A stretch of DNA of 64,000 bases from assembly GCF_023241715.1 (NCBI RefSeq), contig NZ_JALQCW010000023.1, positions 1-64,000 of the forward strand, written 5' to 3'. A program made the position numbers and the translations under genes. Numbering within the stretch: position 1 is the first letter of the stretch; every line of letters starts with the position of its first letter. This DNA is from Pseudomonas morbosilactucae. Lineage in GTDB: Bacteria; Pseudomonadota; Gammaproteobacteria; Pseudomonadales; Pseudomonadaceae. The notes beneath the pieces were generated by a model. That model worked only from the letters and a program-made list of their open reading frames with translations. It had not been told where the DNA came from and searched no databases. Shown here in pieces: positions 38,285 through 46,508 of this stretch.

Positions 38285-38367
38285 AAATATTTTTGCCTAC
38301 AGGTGGTCTGTTTTTCGTGCTCGCGAGACTTAACCCCCAGAACATTCATTTGCAGGGGGAGCAACCC

Positions 38368-40797
38368 ATGTCATTCGCCGCACAGCCACGCCGCAACCGG
38401 CCCTTTTCACTCAAGCAAAACCTCGCCGGCGCCGTAGCCCAGGGCCTGGTCTGCCTGACCGCCACCAGCACCGCCGTGCTGCTGCCGGCCTGGGCCCAGG
38501 CGGCCGAACAGGCCCAAGTGGAGTTCGACATTGCGCCGGGCAACCTGGCCGGCGCCCTCGCCCGTTTCGGCCAGACCGCGCACATTCTGCTGTCCTACCC
38601 GGCGACCCTGACCGAAGGCCGCAGCAGCCCCGGCCTCAAGGGCCGGTATGCAGTCGACAGCGGCTTGACCCTGCTGCTGGCCGGCACCGGCCTGCAAGCC
38701 GTGCGCGGCGCCAATGGCAACTACTCCCTGGAAGCCCGCAGCGCAGACGGCAGCCTGGAACTGAACCCGGTGTCGATCTCAGGCAAGGCACCAGGCTCCA
38801 TCACCGAAGGCACCGGCGAGTACACCACCTACTCCTCCAGCAGCTCGACCCGGCTCAACCTGACGCCCCGGGAAACCCCACAGTCGATCACCGTAATGAC
38901 CCGCCAGCGCATCGACGACCAGAACCTCAGCACCCTGACCGACACCCTGGAAGCCACCCCGGGCATCATCGTCACCCGCGACGGCCTGGGCGCGGAAACC
39001 GACAGCTACTGGTCCCGCGGCTTCGCCATCCAGAACTACGAGATCGACGGCGTGCCCACCAACACCCGCCTCGATAACTACTCCCAAAGCATGGCGATGT
39101 ATGACCGGGTGGAAGTGGTGCGCGGCGCCAGCGGCCTGATCAGCGGCATGGGCAACCCGTCGGCCACCATCAACCTGATCCGCAAGCGCCCCACCAGCGA
39201 GGCCCAAGCCAGCATCACCGGCCAGGCCGGAACCTGGGACCGCTATGGCGGCGGCGTCGACGTCTCCGGGCCACTGACCGACAGTGGCAATGTGCGCGGG
39301 CGCCTGGTGGCCGACTACAAGACCGAAAGCGCCTGGGTCGACCGCTTCAAGCAAAAGACCCAACTGATGTACGGCATCAGCGAGTTCGACCTCACCGAAG
39401 ACACCCTGCTGACCCTGGGCTTCAGCTACCAGCGCACCGACGTCGACTCGCCGCTGCGCACCGGCCTGCCCACGCGCTTCAGCACCGGTGAACGCACCGA
39501 CTTCAAGCGCTCCACCAACACCGCGCCGACCTGGTCCTACAACGATCACCAGCAAAGCAGTTACTTCGCCTCCATCGAGCAGCAACTGGGCAACGGCTGG
39601 AGCGGCAAGATCGAGTTCACCCACGCCGAGAACCAGTTCGACGAGGTGTTCAACTTCGCCATGGGCGACGTCAACAAGGACGGCAGCGGCGCCACCCAGT
39701 TGCCGGTGCGCTTCTCCGGCACCCCGCGCCAGGACAACCTCGACCTGTACGTCACTGGCCCCTTCAGCCTGTTCGGCCGCGAGCACGAGCTGATCGGCGG
39801 CGTGACCCTGTCCCAGTACAAGGAGCGCACGCCCAACTGGGGCGGCTGGCGCTACGACTACGCCGGCTCCCCGGCCGGGGTCATCGACGACCTGAACGAC
39901 TGGGACGGCCACTCGCCCAAACCGGAGTTCACCGTCAGCGGCAAGTCGGCGATGGATGAAAACCAGTACGCGGCCTACCTGACCTCGCGCTTTCGCCTGA
40001 CCGACGACCTGAGCCTGATCCTCGGCAGCCGGGTCATCGACTGGAAACGCGACACCACCGACAGCCCGTACGGCGGCACCGAAACCCAAGTCAATCGCGA
40101 AGAGAACGGCGTGTTCATTCCCTACGCCGGGGTGGTCTACGACCTGGGCGACACCTGGTCGGTGTACGCCAGCTACACCAGCATCTTCAACCCCCAGGCG
40201 TCCTGGGTTCGCAGCGAAGAGAACAAGCCCCTGGACCCGATGGAAGGCAAGGGTTATGAGCTCGGGATCAAGGGCAGCCACTTCGACGGCCGCCTGAATT
40301 CCAGCCTGGCGCTGTACAAGCTGCAACAGGACAACCTGGCGATCTGGCAACACGACAACGTCTACAGCGCCGAGCAAGACACCACCTCCAAGGGGGTGGA
40401 GCTGGAATTCAACGGCGAACTGGCCGAAGGCTGGCAAGCTTCGGCGGGCTACACCTACTCGGTGACCACCGATGCCGATGACCAGCGCATCAACACCGGC
40501 CTGCCGCGCAACAGTTTCAAGACCTTCACCAGCTACCGCCTGCACGGACCGCTGGACAAGCTGACCGTGGGCGGCGGGGTCAACTGGCAGAGCAAGGTCG
40601 GCAACGACCTGCACACCTTTACCCAGGGCAGCTACGCCGTCACCAACCTGATGGCCCGCTACGACATCAGCCGCAACCTCAGTGCCTCGCTCAACCTGAA
40701 CAACCTGTTCGACCGCGAGTACTACAGCAACGCCGGCCTCTACGGGAACTACGGCGCACCGCGCAACCTGATGACCAGCTTCAAGTACAGCTTCTGA
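38368..40797 (+). CDS. TonB-dependent siderophore receptor with STN signalling domain
   Basis: An 809-residue outer-membrane receptor. A long signal peptide (ending about WAQAAEQAQ) is followed by the STN domain VEFDIAPGNLAGALARFGQT through the YAVDSGLTLLLAGTGL part, which contacts FecR in the periplasm. Then come the plug (RETPQSITVMTRQRIDDQNL, MYDRVEVVRGASGLISGMGN) and a 22-strand barrel ending in FKYSF with a terminal Phe. It is of the FpvA/FoxA-like ferric-siderophore type. GGGGA lies seven bases before the ATG. With the frameshifted FecR upstream, ligand-dependent induction may be lost or altered. Confidence 0.93.
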   Translation: MSFAAQPRRNRPFSLKQNLAGAVAQGLVCLTATSTAVLLPAWAQAAEQAQVEFDIAPGNLAGALARFGQTAHILLSYPATLTEGRSSPGLKGRYAVDSGLTLLLAGTGLQAVRGANGNYSLEARSADGSLELNPVSISGKAPGSITEGTGEYTTYSSSSSTRLNLTPRETPQSITVMTRQRIDDQNLSTLTDTLEATPGIIVTRDGLGAETDSYWSRGFAIQNYEIDGVPTNTRLDNYSQSMAMYDRVEVVRGASGLISGMGNPSATINLIRKRPTSEAQASITGQAGTWDRYGGGVDVSGPLTDSGNVRGRLVADYKTESAWVDRFKQKTQLMYGISEFDLTEDTLLTLGFSYQRTDVDSPLRTGLPTRFSTGERTDFKRSTNTAPTWSYNDHQQSSYFASIEQQLGNGWSGKIEFTHAENQFDEVFNFAMGDVNKDGSGATQLPVRFSGTPRQDNLDLYVTGPFSLFGREHELIGGVTLSQYKERTPNWGGWRYDYAGSPAGVIDDLNDWDGHSPKPEFTVSGKSAMDENQYAAYLTSRFRLTDDLSLILGSRVIDWKRDTTDSPYGGTETQVNREENGVFIPYAGVVYDLGDTWSVYASYTSIFNPQASWVRSEENKPLDPMEGKGYELGIKGSHFDGRLNSSLALYKLQQDNLAIWQHDNVYSAEQDTTSKGVELEFNGELAEGWQASAGYTYSVTTDADDQRINTGLPRNSFKTFTSYRLHGPLDKLTVGGGVNWQSKVGNDLHTFTQGSYAVTNLMARYDISRNLSASLNLNNLFDREYYSNAGLYGNYGAPRNLMTSFKYSF

Positions 40798-40839
40798 GGC
40801 CGGCCCGGCCCCAGGCAAGTTGAGTGGTCATACTGCAGT

Positions 40840-40866
40840 CCCGCCCTTCGCCCCGGCGAAGGCGGG
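40840..40866. terminator. Bidirectional hairpin between receptor and membrane protein genes
   Basis: CCCGCCCTTCGCC and GGCGAAGGCGGG pair with one bulged C around a CC loop, between convergent stops at 40797 and 40876. T tracts are poor on both sides (CTTGCC), so efficiency is uncertain. Confidence 0.6.
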
Positions 40867-40875
40867 CTTGCCAGG

Positions 40876-41562
40876 CTACAACCGCCCCTCCAGCAGCTCC
40901 AGCACCTGTTGCAAGCCATTGACGACCAGAAGCGCCGTCTGCGCAGCCATGAAGGTATAGAGACAACTGACCACCAGCACCGAGAGTTCGAACCAGACGA
41001 ACATCGGCCAGTTGCTGGCACGCAAGGGTCGCCCGCGCATCAGCTCTTCCACCTTGTTGCGTGGAAGGTGATAGACGATCTCGAAAATCTTCGTCTCGCG
41101 AAAGTTGCTGACCACGCTGTACACCAGGGCCACCACGGTCAACCCGGCCATCCACCAAAACATCATGAGCTGCACGTTATTGTGCGGATCTTCGTTGAGG
41201 CTGACGCTCTGCTGAAAAAAGTGCAGGCCAATCCCCGAAACCAGGGGCAATACGATGCCGAAATAGATCAGCAGCCCCAGGCAGGCCATGGCGATGCCGC
41301 TGGCAAAGACACAGGCGCGGATCACCCGAGCGAGAAAGCCCGGAGAAAACTTCGAGTAGGCCCGCTGCGTTTCAATCACCAGCAAGGGGATGAGCATGGT
41401 CAGTACCCCGACCGCGATATCTACCCCCTTGAAGCCCGTTTTGGGCAACAGCAACGCCGCCAGGAACGTCATCCCGCGACTCCCCACACGCCACAGCATC
41501 TTGGCGTCGTCGCTCACGGTCTTCGACCAGAACTCCTCGGTAATGCCCTTGCCATCATCCAT
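40876..41562 (-). CDS. Hypothetical multi-pass membrane protein
   Basis: About 228 residues from the ATG at 41562, which has AGGAG eight bases upstream; a second in-frame ATG at 41586 is possible. Four or five hydrophobic segments are seen (VGVLTMLIPLLVI, GIAMACLGLLIYFGIVLPLV, FWWMAGLTVVALVYSVV, WFELSVLVVSCLYTFMAAQ). A charged loop with YHLPRNKVEELMRGRPL follows the third. No family recognised. It is on the same strand and 25 bp downstream of the DUF4130/radical SAM pair, so it may be transcribed with them, which makes it a possible membrane partner, though that is weak. Confidence 0.55.
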   Translation of the reverse strand: MDDGKGITEEFWSKTVSDDAKMLWRVGSRGMTFLAALLLPKTGFKGVDIAVGVLTMLIPLLVIETQRAYSKFSPGFLARVIRACVFASGIAMACLGLLIYFGIVLPLVSGIGLHFFQQSVSLNEDPHNNVQLMMFWWMAGLTVVALVYSVVSNFRETKIFEIVYHLPRNKVEELMRGRPLRASNWPMFVWFELSVLVVSCLYTFMAAQTALLVVNGLQQVLELLEGRL

Positions 41563-41587
41563 CCGTGACGCTCCTTGATCGTCCATT

Positions 41588-42454
41588 TCAAATCGGCCCT
41601 TGGGGCCCGCTACCAATACGTTTGCCACGGCGGTTGACCACCTGGCTGGCCTGCCCATCCCGCTGCTTGCCGTGGCGGGCTTCGCTGATCAGCCCGGGAA
41701 TCAGCGGCCCTTCCGGCAGGTTCTTCCAGAAGCGTGCCGGGAAATGCCCTTGCATGACCTTGGGGTTGAGCCGTGCGGGGTTGAAGATGTGGCTGTAGTA
41801 GGCCAGCCACATCTCGCCGCCGGGGTCTTCGACGCTTTGTGCAAGCTGCTGCCAGGCCTGCGGGCACTGGCGGTGCACAATCAGTTCATGGCCGTCGTAA
41901 TACACCCCGTCCCGGGGCGTGGCGATCATCCAGCGATGCCGGCCCATGCGCCCGATAAAGTGCTCGCTGGCGCTGGCCAGGATGTCATGGGCCGGCTCAT
42001 GCCAGGCCACGTAGTGCGGCTGCACCAGCTCGACCTCTGCCCCTTGCAGCATTTGCGGACAGGGTGGCACCGCGACAAAACGCACAAACGCATGCAGGTG
42101 ATGCGCCTCGCGACTCACCTGCTTGATCCGCCGCTGCAACTCGCTGCCCAGTTGATCGCCGCTGAGCATGGCCGTGCGATCACCGTGGCTGACCCGCCAC
42201 AGCACCTCGTACAACAGGCTCCAGCGCTGCTCACCGCGATAACAGGCGGCGCGCTCCAGCAGGCCGAGCAAGGCCTGGGGAATTCGCGCCTGGAACGGCC
42301 CCATCCCGGGCGGGCATTCTTCATCGGTGGCAAACAGGTCCTGCACCTGGGCATCGGACCAACTGACCCGGCTCGGGTCAATGGAATGGCTGAGCAACCA
42401 GCGCGCTTGCTGGCGCCAGGTGGCGAACAGCTCGTCGCAGTCCAGGCGAATCAT
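41588..42454 (-). CDS. DUF4130/TIGR03915-family putative DNA metabolism protein
   Basis: A 288-residue cytoplasmic protein. The start at 42454 overlaps the radical SAM stop (ATGA); a GTG at 42460 is an alternative. Recognised features are a helical first half (RWLLSHSIDPSRVSW, LFATDEE) and the conserved block HLHAFVRFVAVPP. A middle domain with LVQPHYVAWHEPAHDILASASEHFIGRMGRHRWMI (residues about 152-187) and IPGLI... near the end complete it. This family is found almost always next to the TIGR03916 radical SAM protein, and in other bacteria is fused to a UdgX-type uracil-DNA glycosylase. Biochemical role unknown. Confidence 0.83.
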   Translation of the reverse strand: MIRLDCDELFATWRQQARWLLSHSIDPSRVSWSDAQVQDLFATDEECPPGMGPFQARIPQALLGLLERAACYRGEQRWSLLYEVLWRVSHGDRTAMLSGDQLGSELQRRIKQVSREAHHLHAFVRFVAVPPCPQMLQGAEVELVQPHYVAWHEPAHDILASASEHFIGRMGRHRWMIATPRDGVYYDGHELIVHRQCPQAWQQLAQSVEDPGGEMWLAYYSHIFNPARLNPKVMQGHFPARFWKNLPEGPLIPGLISEARHGKQRDGQASQVVNRRGKRIGSGPQGPI

Positions 42455-43671
42455 CCCCACAGCCCCATTTGCTGCGGTTGCGGCCGCTCGCGCAATTGCT
42501 GATAGAGCAGCGTGCTGCTGGTTTCGGCCTGTTGCGGGTGGTAATCGCTGGTGATGAAAAACGGCTTGGCCTTGCTCAGCACGCAGCGCATGCGGGCCAG
42601 GTCTTCGTAGCGAATTCGCCGCTCCCGGCGCAGTTCCACCAGGCGCTGGGTGGTGCGCAGGCCGATGCCGGGGATGCGCGCGATCAGGCTCGGCTCGGCG
42701 CGGTTCAGGTCCAGGGGGAAGACGCTGCGGTTGTCCAGGGCCCAGGCCAGCTTGGGGTCCATGTCCAGGGCCAGGTGCCCCGGCCCCTTGAGCAGCTCGT
42801 CGGCCTTGAAGCCGTAACTGCGCAGCAGGAAATCCGCCTGATACAAGCGGTGCTCGCGCATCAGCGGCGGCGCGGCCAGAGGCACGCTTTTCGGGCTGTT
42901 GGGAATGGGGCTGAAGGCCGAGTAGTAGACCCGGCGCAGGCGGAAGTCGCCGTACAGGCTTTCGGCGCTGTGGAGGATGGTGCTGTCGTCGGTGTCGTCG
43001 GCACCCACGATCATCTGGGTGCTCTGCCCCGCCGGGGCAAAACGCGGGGCCCGCGGCTCATTGAGCACTGTTTGCTCGCCGGTGTAGATGGTGCCCATAG
43101 CCCGCTTGATCGAGCCCAGTTGTTTTTCCGGGGCCAGGCTCTGCAGCCCCTGGTCGGTGGGCAGTTCGATGTTGACGCTGAGGCGATCGGCGTAACGCCC
43201 CGCTTCGGCGATCAGCAGCGGGTCGGCTTCGGGGATGGTTTTCAGGTGAATGTAACCGCGGAACTCGTGCTCTTCACGCAGCAACTTGGCGACCCGCACC
43301 AACTGTTCCATGGTGTAGTCCGCCGAGCGGATGATGCCGGAGCTGAGGAACAGCCCGCTGACGCAATTGCGCCGGTAGAAATCCAGGGTCAGGGTCACCA
43401 CCTCCTCAGGGCTGAAGCGCGCCCGGGGCACGTCGCTGGAACGGCGATTGACGCAGTATTGGCAGTCGTAGAGGCAGAAGTTGGTGAGCAGGATCTTCAG
43501 CAGCGAGACGCAACGACCGTCTGGCGTGTAGCTGTGGCAGATGCCCATGCCATTGGTCGAGCCCAGCCCGGACTGGCCGGCGGAGCTGCGTTTTGGCGCA
43601 CCGCTGCTGGCGCAGGAGGCGTCGTATTTGGCCGCGTCGGCGAGGATGCTCAACTTGTCGATCAGCTGCAT
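42451..43671 (-). CDS. Putative DNA modification/repair radical SAM protein (TIGR03916)
   Basis: A 406-residue radical SAM protein. The 4Fe-4S site is C66-X3-C70-X2-C73 (LTNFCLYDCQYC). An SPASM-like or auxiliary cluster is not obvious, but the N-terminal GMGICHSYTPDGRC carries extra conserved cysteines. The C-terminal part has a helix-hairpin-helix DNA-binding motif (LIARIPGIGLRTTQRLVELRRERRI), which supports a DNA substrate. A LexA-type box lies 15 bp upstream of the ATG, so SOS induction is likely. Operon with the DUF4130 gene. The reaction is not known. Confidence 0.88.
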   Translation of the reverse strand: MQLIDKLSILADAAKYDASCASSGAPKRSSAGQSGLGSTNGMGICHSYTPDGRCVSLLKILLTNFCLYDCQYCVNRRSSDVPRARFSPEEVVTLTLDFYRRNCVSGLFLSSGIIRSADYTMEQLVRVAKLLREEHEFRGYIHLKTIPEADPLLIAEAGRYADRLSVNIELPTDQGLQSLAPEKQLGSIKRAMGTIYTGEQTVLNEPRAPRFAPAGQSTQMIVGADDTDDSTILHSAESLYGDFRLRRVYYSAFSPIPNSPKSVPLAAPPLMREHRLYQADFLLRSYGFKADELLKGPGHLALDMDPKLAWALDNRSVFPLDLNRAEPSLIARIPGIGLRTTQRLVELRRERRIRYEDLARMRCVLSKAKPFFITSDYHPQQAETSSTLLYQQLRERPQPQQMGLWG

Positions 43672-43685
43672 GACGATTCTCGATA

Positions 43686-43701
43686 CTGGGTTTATATACA
43701 G
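43686..43701 (-). promoter_or_regulatory. LexA (SOS) box upstream of the radical SAM gene
   Basis: On the minus strand the sequence is CTGTATATAAACCCAG, matching the gamma-proteobacterial SOS box CTG-N10-CAG with the alternating TATATA centre. Its proximal end is 15 bp from the start codon, so LexA would block the promoter or its early transcript. No other strong match was noticed near other genes. Confidence 0.82.
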
Positions 43702-43747
43702 TAAAGAGTTGCACTGGGCCGTTCAAGCGAGCATTGCCTGGCTCGGC

Positions 43748-43786
43748 AAAAAAAACCGCCCAGCGCCCCAAAGGGCGATGGGCGGT
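43748..43786 (-). terminator. Intrinsic terminator of the DUF1624-type membrane protein gene
   Basis: Read on the minus strand: ACCGCCCATCGCCC pairs with GGGCGCTGGGCGGT (one mismatch) around a short TTTGG loop, followed by eight T residues. It starts about 7 bp after the stop at 43793 and insulates the SOS-box promoter downstream from read-through. Confidence 0.9.
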
Positions 43787-43792
43787 CAGGGG

Positions 43793-44962
43793 CTACAGGT
43801 ACTTCAACCAGGCGATGTCCCGGCGTCGTGCCTTCAACGCCGAGAACCAGCGCACCGGCGGGTACAGCGCCACCGCCAGCAAGGCCGAGACCAGCCACAC
43901 GGCCCAGATGCCGTCGAAGCCGAAGTACTGGCCCTGGTTCAGGCCAAACAGCGTCACGCTCAGCAGGTACAGGACCTTGAGCACATACAGGTGCAGCAGG
44001 TAGAAGAACATCGGTGCCGACCCGAACACCGTCAACGGCCGCATCCAGGCACTGCCCTGGCGCCGCTCTAACCACAGCAACAGCAACAGGCCGACGCTCA
44101 GGGTCAGGGTGATGAACAGCAAGGACGGCGGGTACTTGGTGATGTTGAAGAAGCCCATCAGGGCCTGCATCGCGCTGTCCGCCTGGGCCATGGGCTTCTC
44201 GCCATAACCGTTGACCAGGCGCAGGACGATAAAGCCCAGCAGGCCGGCCACACCGCACAGCCACAAACGCCGTTGACGCAGGGCCGCGTCCGCCCCGCGA
44301 GCAAACCACGGGCCCAGGGCATAACCCAGGCCGATCACGCCGATCCACGGCAGCACCGGGTAGGACGTGCGCAGGCGCAAGGTGTCGGAAAACTCGATCC
44401 AACCGCGGTCATGCAACACCGCCCACGGCACATGCAGGGCCGACTCCAGGGGAAAGTGCAGGCCGTCCAGCAGGTTGTGCCCGGCAATGATCCCCACACT
44501 CAGCACCAGCAACAGCGCCCGGGGCAGCCAGACCATGGCCGACAGGGCCAGCATGCTCAGACCGATGGCCCAGATCACTTGCAGGTAGATCACCGTGGGC
44601 GGTAGCTGGAAGGTCCAGGCAAAGTTCACCAACGTGATTTCCAGCAGCACCAGGAACAGGCCGCGCTTGAACAGAAAGGCGCAGACATCCGCCTTGCCCG
44701 CGTACTTCTCACCGAACAGATACGCCGACAGCCCCGTGAGCAAGACAAACACCGGCGCACACAGGTGGGCCAGGGTCCGGCTAAAAAACAGCGACGGCTC
44801 GGTGCTGGTGACATCCATGGGGTCGATCACCTGGCGATGCAGGAAAAAGGTTTCGCGGACATGGTCAAGCAGCATGAAAACGATCACCAGCCCGCGCAAT
44901 GCATCAATGGAAAGCAGGCGGCCGGCAGCGGTGCCGGAGTGAGGGACAGCAGCGTGTGTCAT
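43793..44962 (-). CDS. DUF1624/HGSNAT-like membrane acyltransferase-type protein
   Basis: A 389-residue inner-membrane protein with about ten helices. The N-terminal signature RLLSIDALRGLVIVFMLLDHVRETF plus FSRTLAHLCAPVFVLLTGLSAYLFG is typical of DUF1624/heparan-alpha-glucosaminide acetyltransferase-like proteins (catalytic histidine in LDHVRE). FGSAPMFFYLLHLYVLK lies near the C terminus. The physiological acceptor is unknown. The ATG at 44962 is a choice without a strong ribosome site; longer forms are possible. Single gene, divergent from the cobalamin riboswitch. Confidence 0.82.
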   Translation of the reverse strand: MTHAAVPHSGTAAGRLLSIDALRGLVIVFMLLDHVRETFFLHRQVIDPMDVTSTEPSLFFSRTLAHLCAPVFVLLTGLSAYLFGEKYAGKADVCAFLFKRGLFLVLLEITLVNFAWTFQLPPTVIYLQVIWAIGLSMLALSAMVWLPRALLLVLSVGIIAGHNLLDGLHFPLESALHVPWAVLHDRGWIEFSDTLRLRTSYPVLPWIGVIGLGYALGPWFARGADAALRQRRLWLCGVAGLLGFIVLRLVNGYGEKPMAQADSAMQALMGFFNITKYPPSLLFITLTLSVGLLLLLWLERRQGSAWMRPLTVFGSAPMFFYLLHLYVLKVLYLLSVTLFGLNQGQYFGFDGIWAVWLVSALLAVALYPPVRWFSALKARRRDIAWLKYL

Positions 44963-45149
44963 GGGGGTTTCGCAACGCAGAGGGTGGATTAAGACGCCCC
45001 GCCGGAGCGGCCAGGGGCAAACGGCGGTTACTCTATAACATTTCAGTGGCAATTCGTAGCGATTCTCAACGCCTTTTACTCAGCCGTGCGGCAGCGCAGC
45101 CGCCGCTGGCCAAAAACAAGCGTGGTCTGACGTCTGCCTATCCTTTACC

Positions 45150-45335
45150 ATGCTGCCCGCCGGTTTCCGCAAGGAAATAATAGGGAATCCGTCAGCCTCC
45201 AAGCGAGCGCTGAAACGGAACTGCCCCCGCAACTGTAGGCGCCGAGCCTGCTCCCGAAGCATGCCACTGGGTCACCCCGGGAAGGCTGGAGCCAGGTGAT
45301 GACGCGCCAGTCAGGAGACCTGCCGGCCAGCGTCA
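45150..45335 (+). promoter_or_regulatory. Cobalamin riboswitch
   Basis: The aptamer elements are in order on the plus strand: AATAGGGAAT (about 45179), the B12 box GCCCCCGCAACTGTAGGC (45224-45241), the GCCACTGGGTC stem region, and the 3' element GTCAGGAGACCTGCC (45310-45324). It lies about 160 bp upstream of the binding-protein gene. High adenosylcobalamin should switch the operon off, most likely by hiding the ribosome site or by termination. The expression platform is not obvious; GC-rich stem candidates follow at 45327-45385. Confidence 0.92.
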
Positions 45336-45491
45336 TCAACTAACCGGCGGGGTGTCCGGGAAGGACATCCGTCGGCCGGTCTGCAACGACTCGATCCGCT
45401 GTACCCGGGCTTTTTTCGCCCGCGGCGTGGGATGTGTTTTCCAAACCTGTGCGCTCCGCCTGTGCACGCGTTCGAATGGAGATCGCCTTTC

Positions 45492-46508
45492 ATGTCCCTG
45501 CCCCGCCTTGCCACCCTGCTGGCCGCTGCCGGCTTCAGCTCCCTGGCCCTCGCCGCCCCGGCGACCCAGTACCCCTTGACCGTGGAAAACTGCGGCGCCC
45601 GCCTGACCTTCAACCAGGCCCCGGCCCGCGCCGTGACCATCGGCCAGTCCGGCACCGAGATGCTCTACGCCCTGGGGCTGGGTTCGAAACTGGCTGGCAC
45701 CTCCCTGTGGTTCAACGACGTGCTGCCCGAGTTCAAGACGCAGAACGACGCCGTGGAGCGCCTGGCGGACAACGACCCGAGCTTCGAGTCGGTGATCGGC
45801 AAGCGCCCTGGCCTGGTGGCGGTGCAGTTCGAATGGATGGTCGGCGCCCAAGGCGTGGTCGGCACCCGGGAGCAGTTTGAAGAACTGAAAATCCCGGTGT
45901 ACCTGATGCCGTCGGACTGCGAAGGCAAGGACAACCTCAGCGGCGCCGACGGCACGCGCCTGGAAACCTTCCGCATCGACAGCCTGTACAAGAGCATCGA
46001 GCAACTGGCGCAGATCTTCGACGTGCAAGCGCGCGGCGAACAACTGGTGGGCCAGCTCAAGGCCCGCCTCGCCGCCGCCGTGGCCAAAGCGGCACCGGCT
46101 CAGGGCCAGGCGCCCTCCGCGGTATTCTGGTTCTCCAGCGCCGACCTCGATATCGACCCTTACGTGGCCGGGCGCAAGGGCATTCCCGACTTTATGCTCA
46201 ACACCCTGGGCATGCGCAACGTCATCGAATCCGACGAGGAATGGCCCACTGTCGGCTGGGAAACCATCGCCAAGGCCAACCCGACCTTCCTGATCATCGC
46301 CCGCATGGACCGCCGTCGCTTCCCGGCCGATGACTACCAGAAGAAGTTGCAATTCCTCAAGAACGACCCGGTGACCCGCAACATGGACGCGGTGAAACAC
46401 GACCGCATCCTGATCATTGACGCCCACGCCATGCAGGCCAGCCTGCGCCTGTTCGACGGCATCGACGCCCTGGCCCAGGCCAGCCAGCGCCTCCAGTCGC
46501 ACCCATGA
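45492..46508 (+). CDS. FecB/BtuF-type ABC transporter substrate-binding protein
   Basis: Periplasmic binding protein, 338 residues. The ATG at 45492 gives the signal peptide MSLPRLATLLAAAGFSSLAL cleaved near ALA-AP; GGAG is 11 bases upstream. The class III binding-protein fold is indicated by ARAVTIGQSGTEMLYALGLGSKLAGTS (residues about 43-69), VIGKRPGLVAVQFEW and TVGWETIAKANPTFLI. The cobalamin riboswitch upstream suggests a corrinoid or a cobalt chelate as ligand, but ferric-chelate binding proteins look alike. Confidence 0.87.
   Translation: MSLPRLATLLAAAGFSSLALAAPATQYPLTVENCGARLTFNQAPARAVTIGQSGTEMLYALGLGSKLAGTSLWFNDVLPEFKTQNDAVERLADNDPSFESVIGKRPGLVAVQFEWMVGAQGVVGTREQFEELKIPVYLMPSDCEGKDNLSGADGTRLETFRIDSLYKSIEQLAQIFDVQARGEQLVGQLKARLAAAVAKAAPAQGQAPSAVFWFSSADLDIDPYVAGRKGIPDFMLNTLGMRNVIESDEEWPTVGWETIAKANPTFLIIARMDRRRFPADDYQKKLQFLKNDPVTRNMDAVKHDRILIIDAHAMQASLRLFDGIDALAQASQRLQSHP

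Noticed and set aside
38779..40818. 679-codon minus-strand frame opposite the STN receptor
   Set aside because: Antisense shadow; the plus strand has STN, plug and barrel signatures and a terminal Phe.
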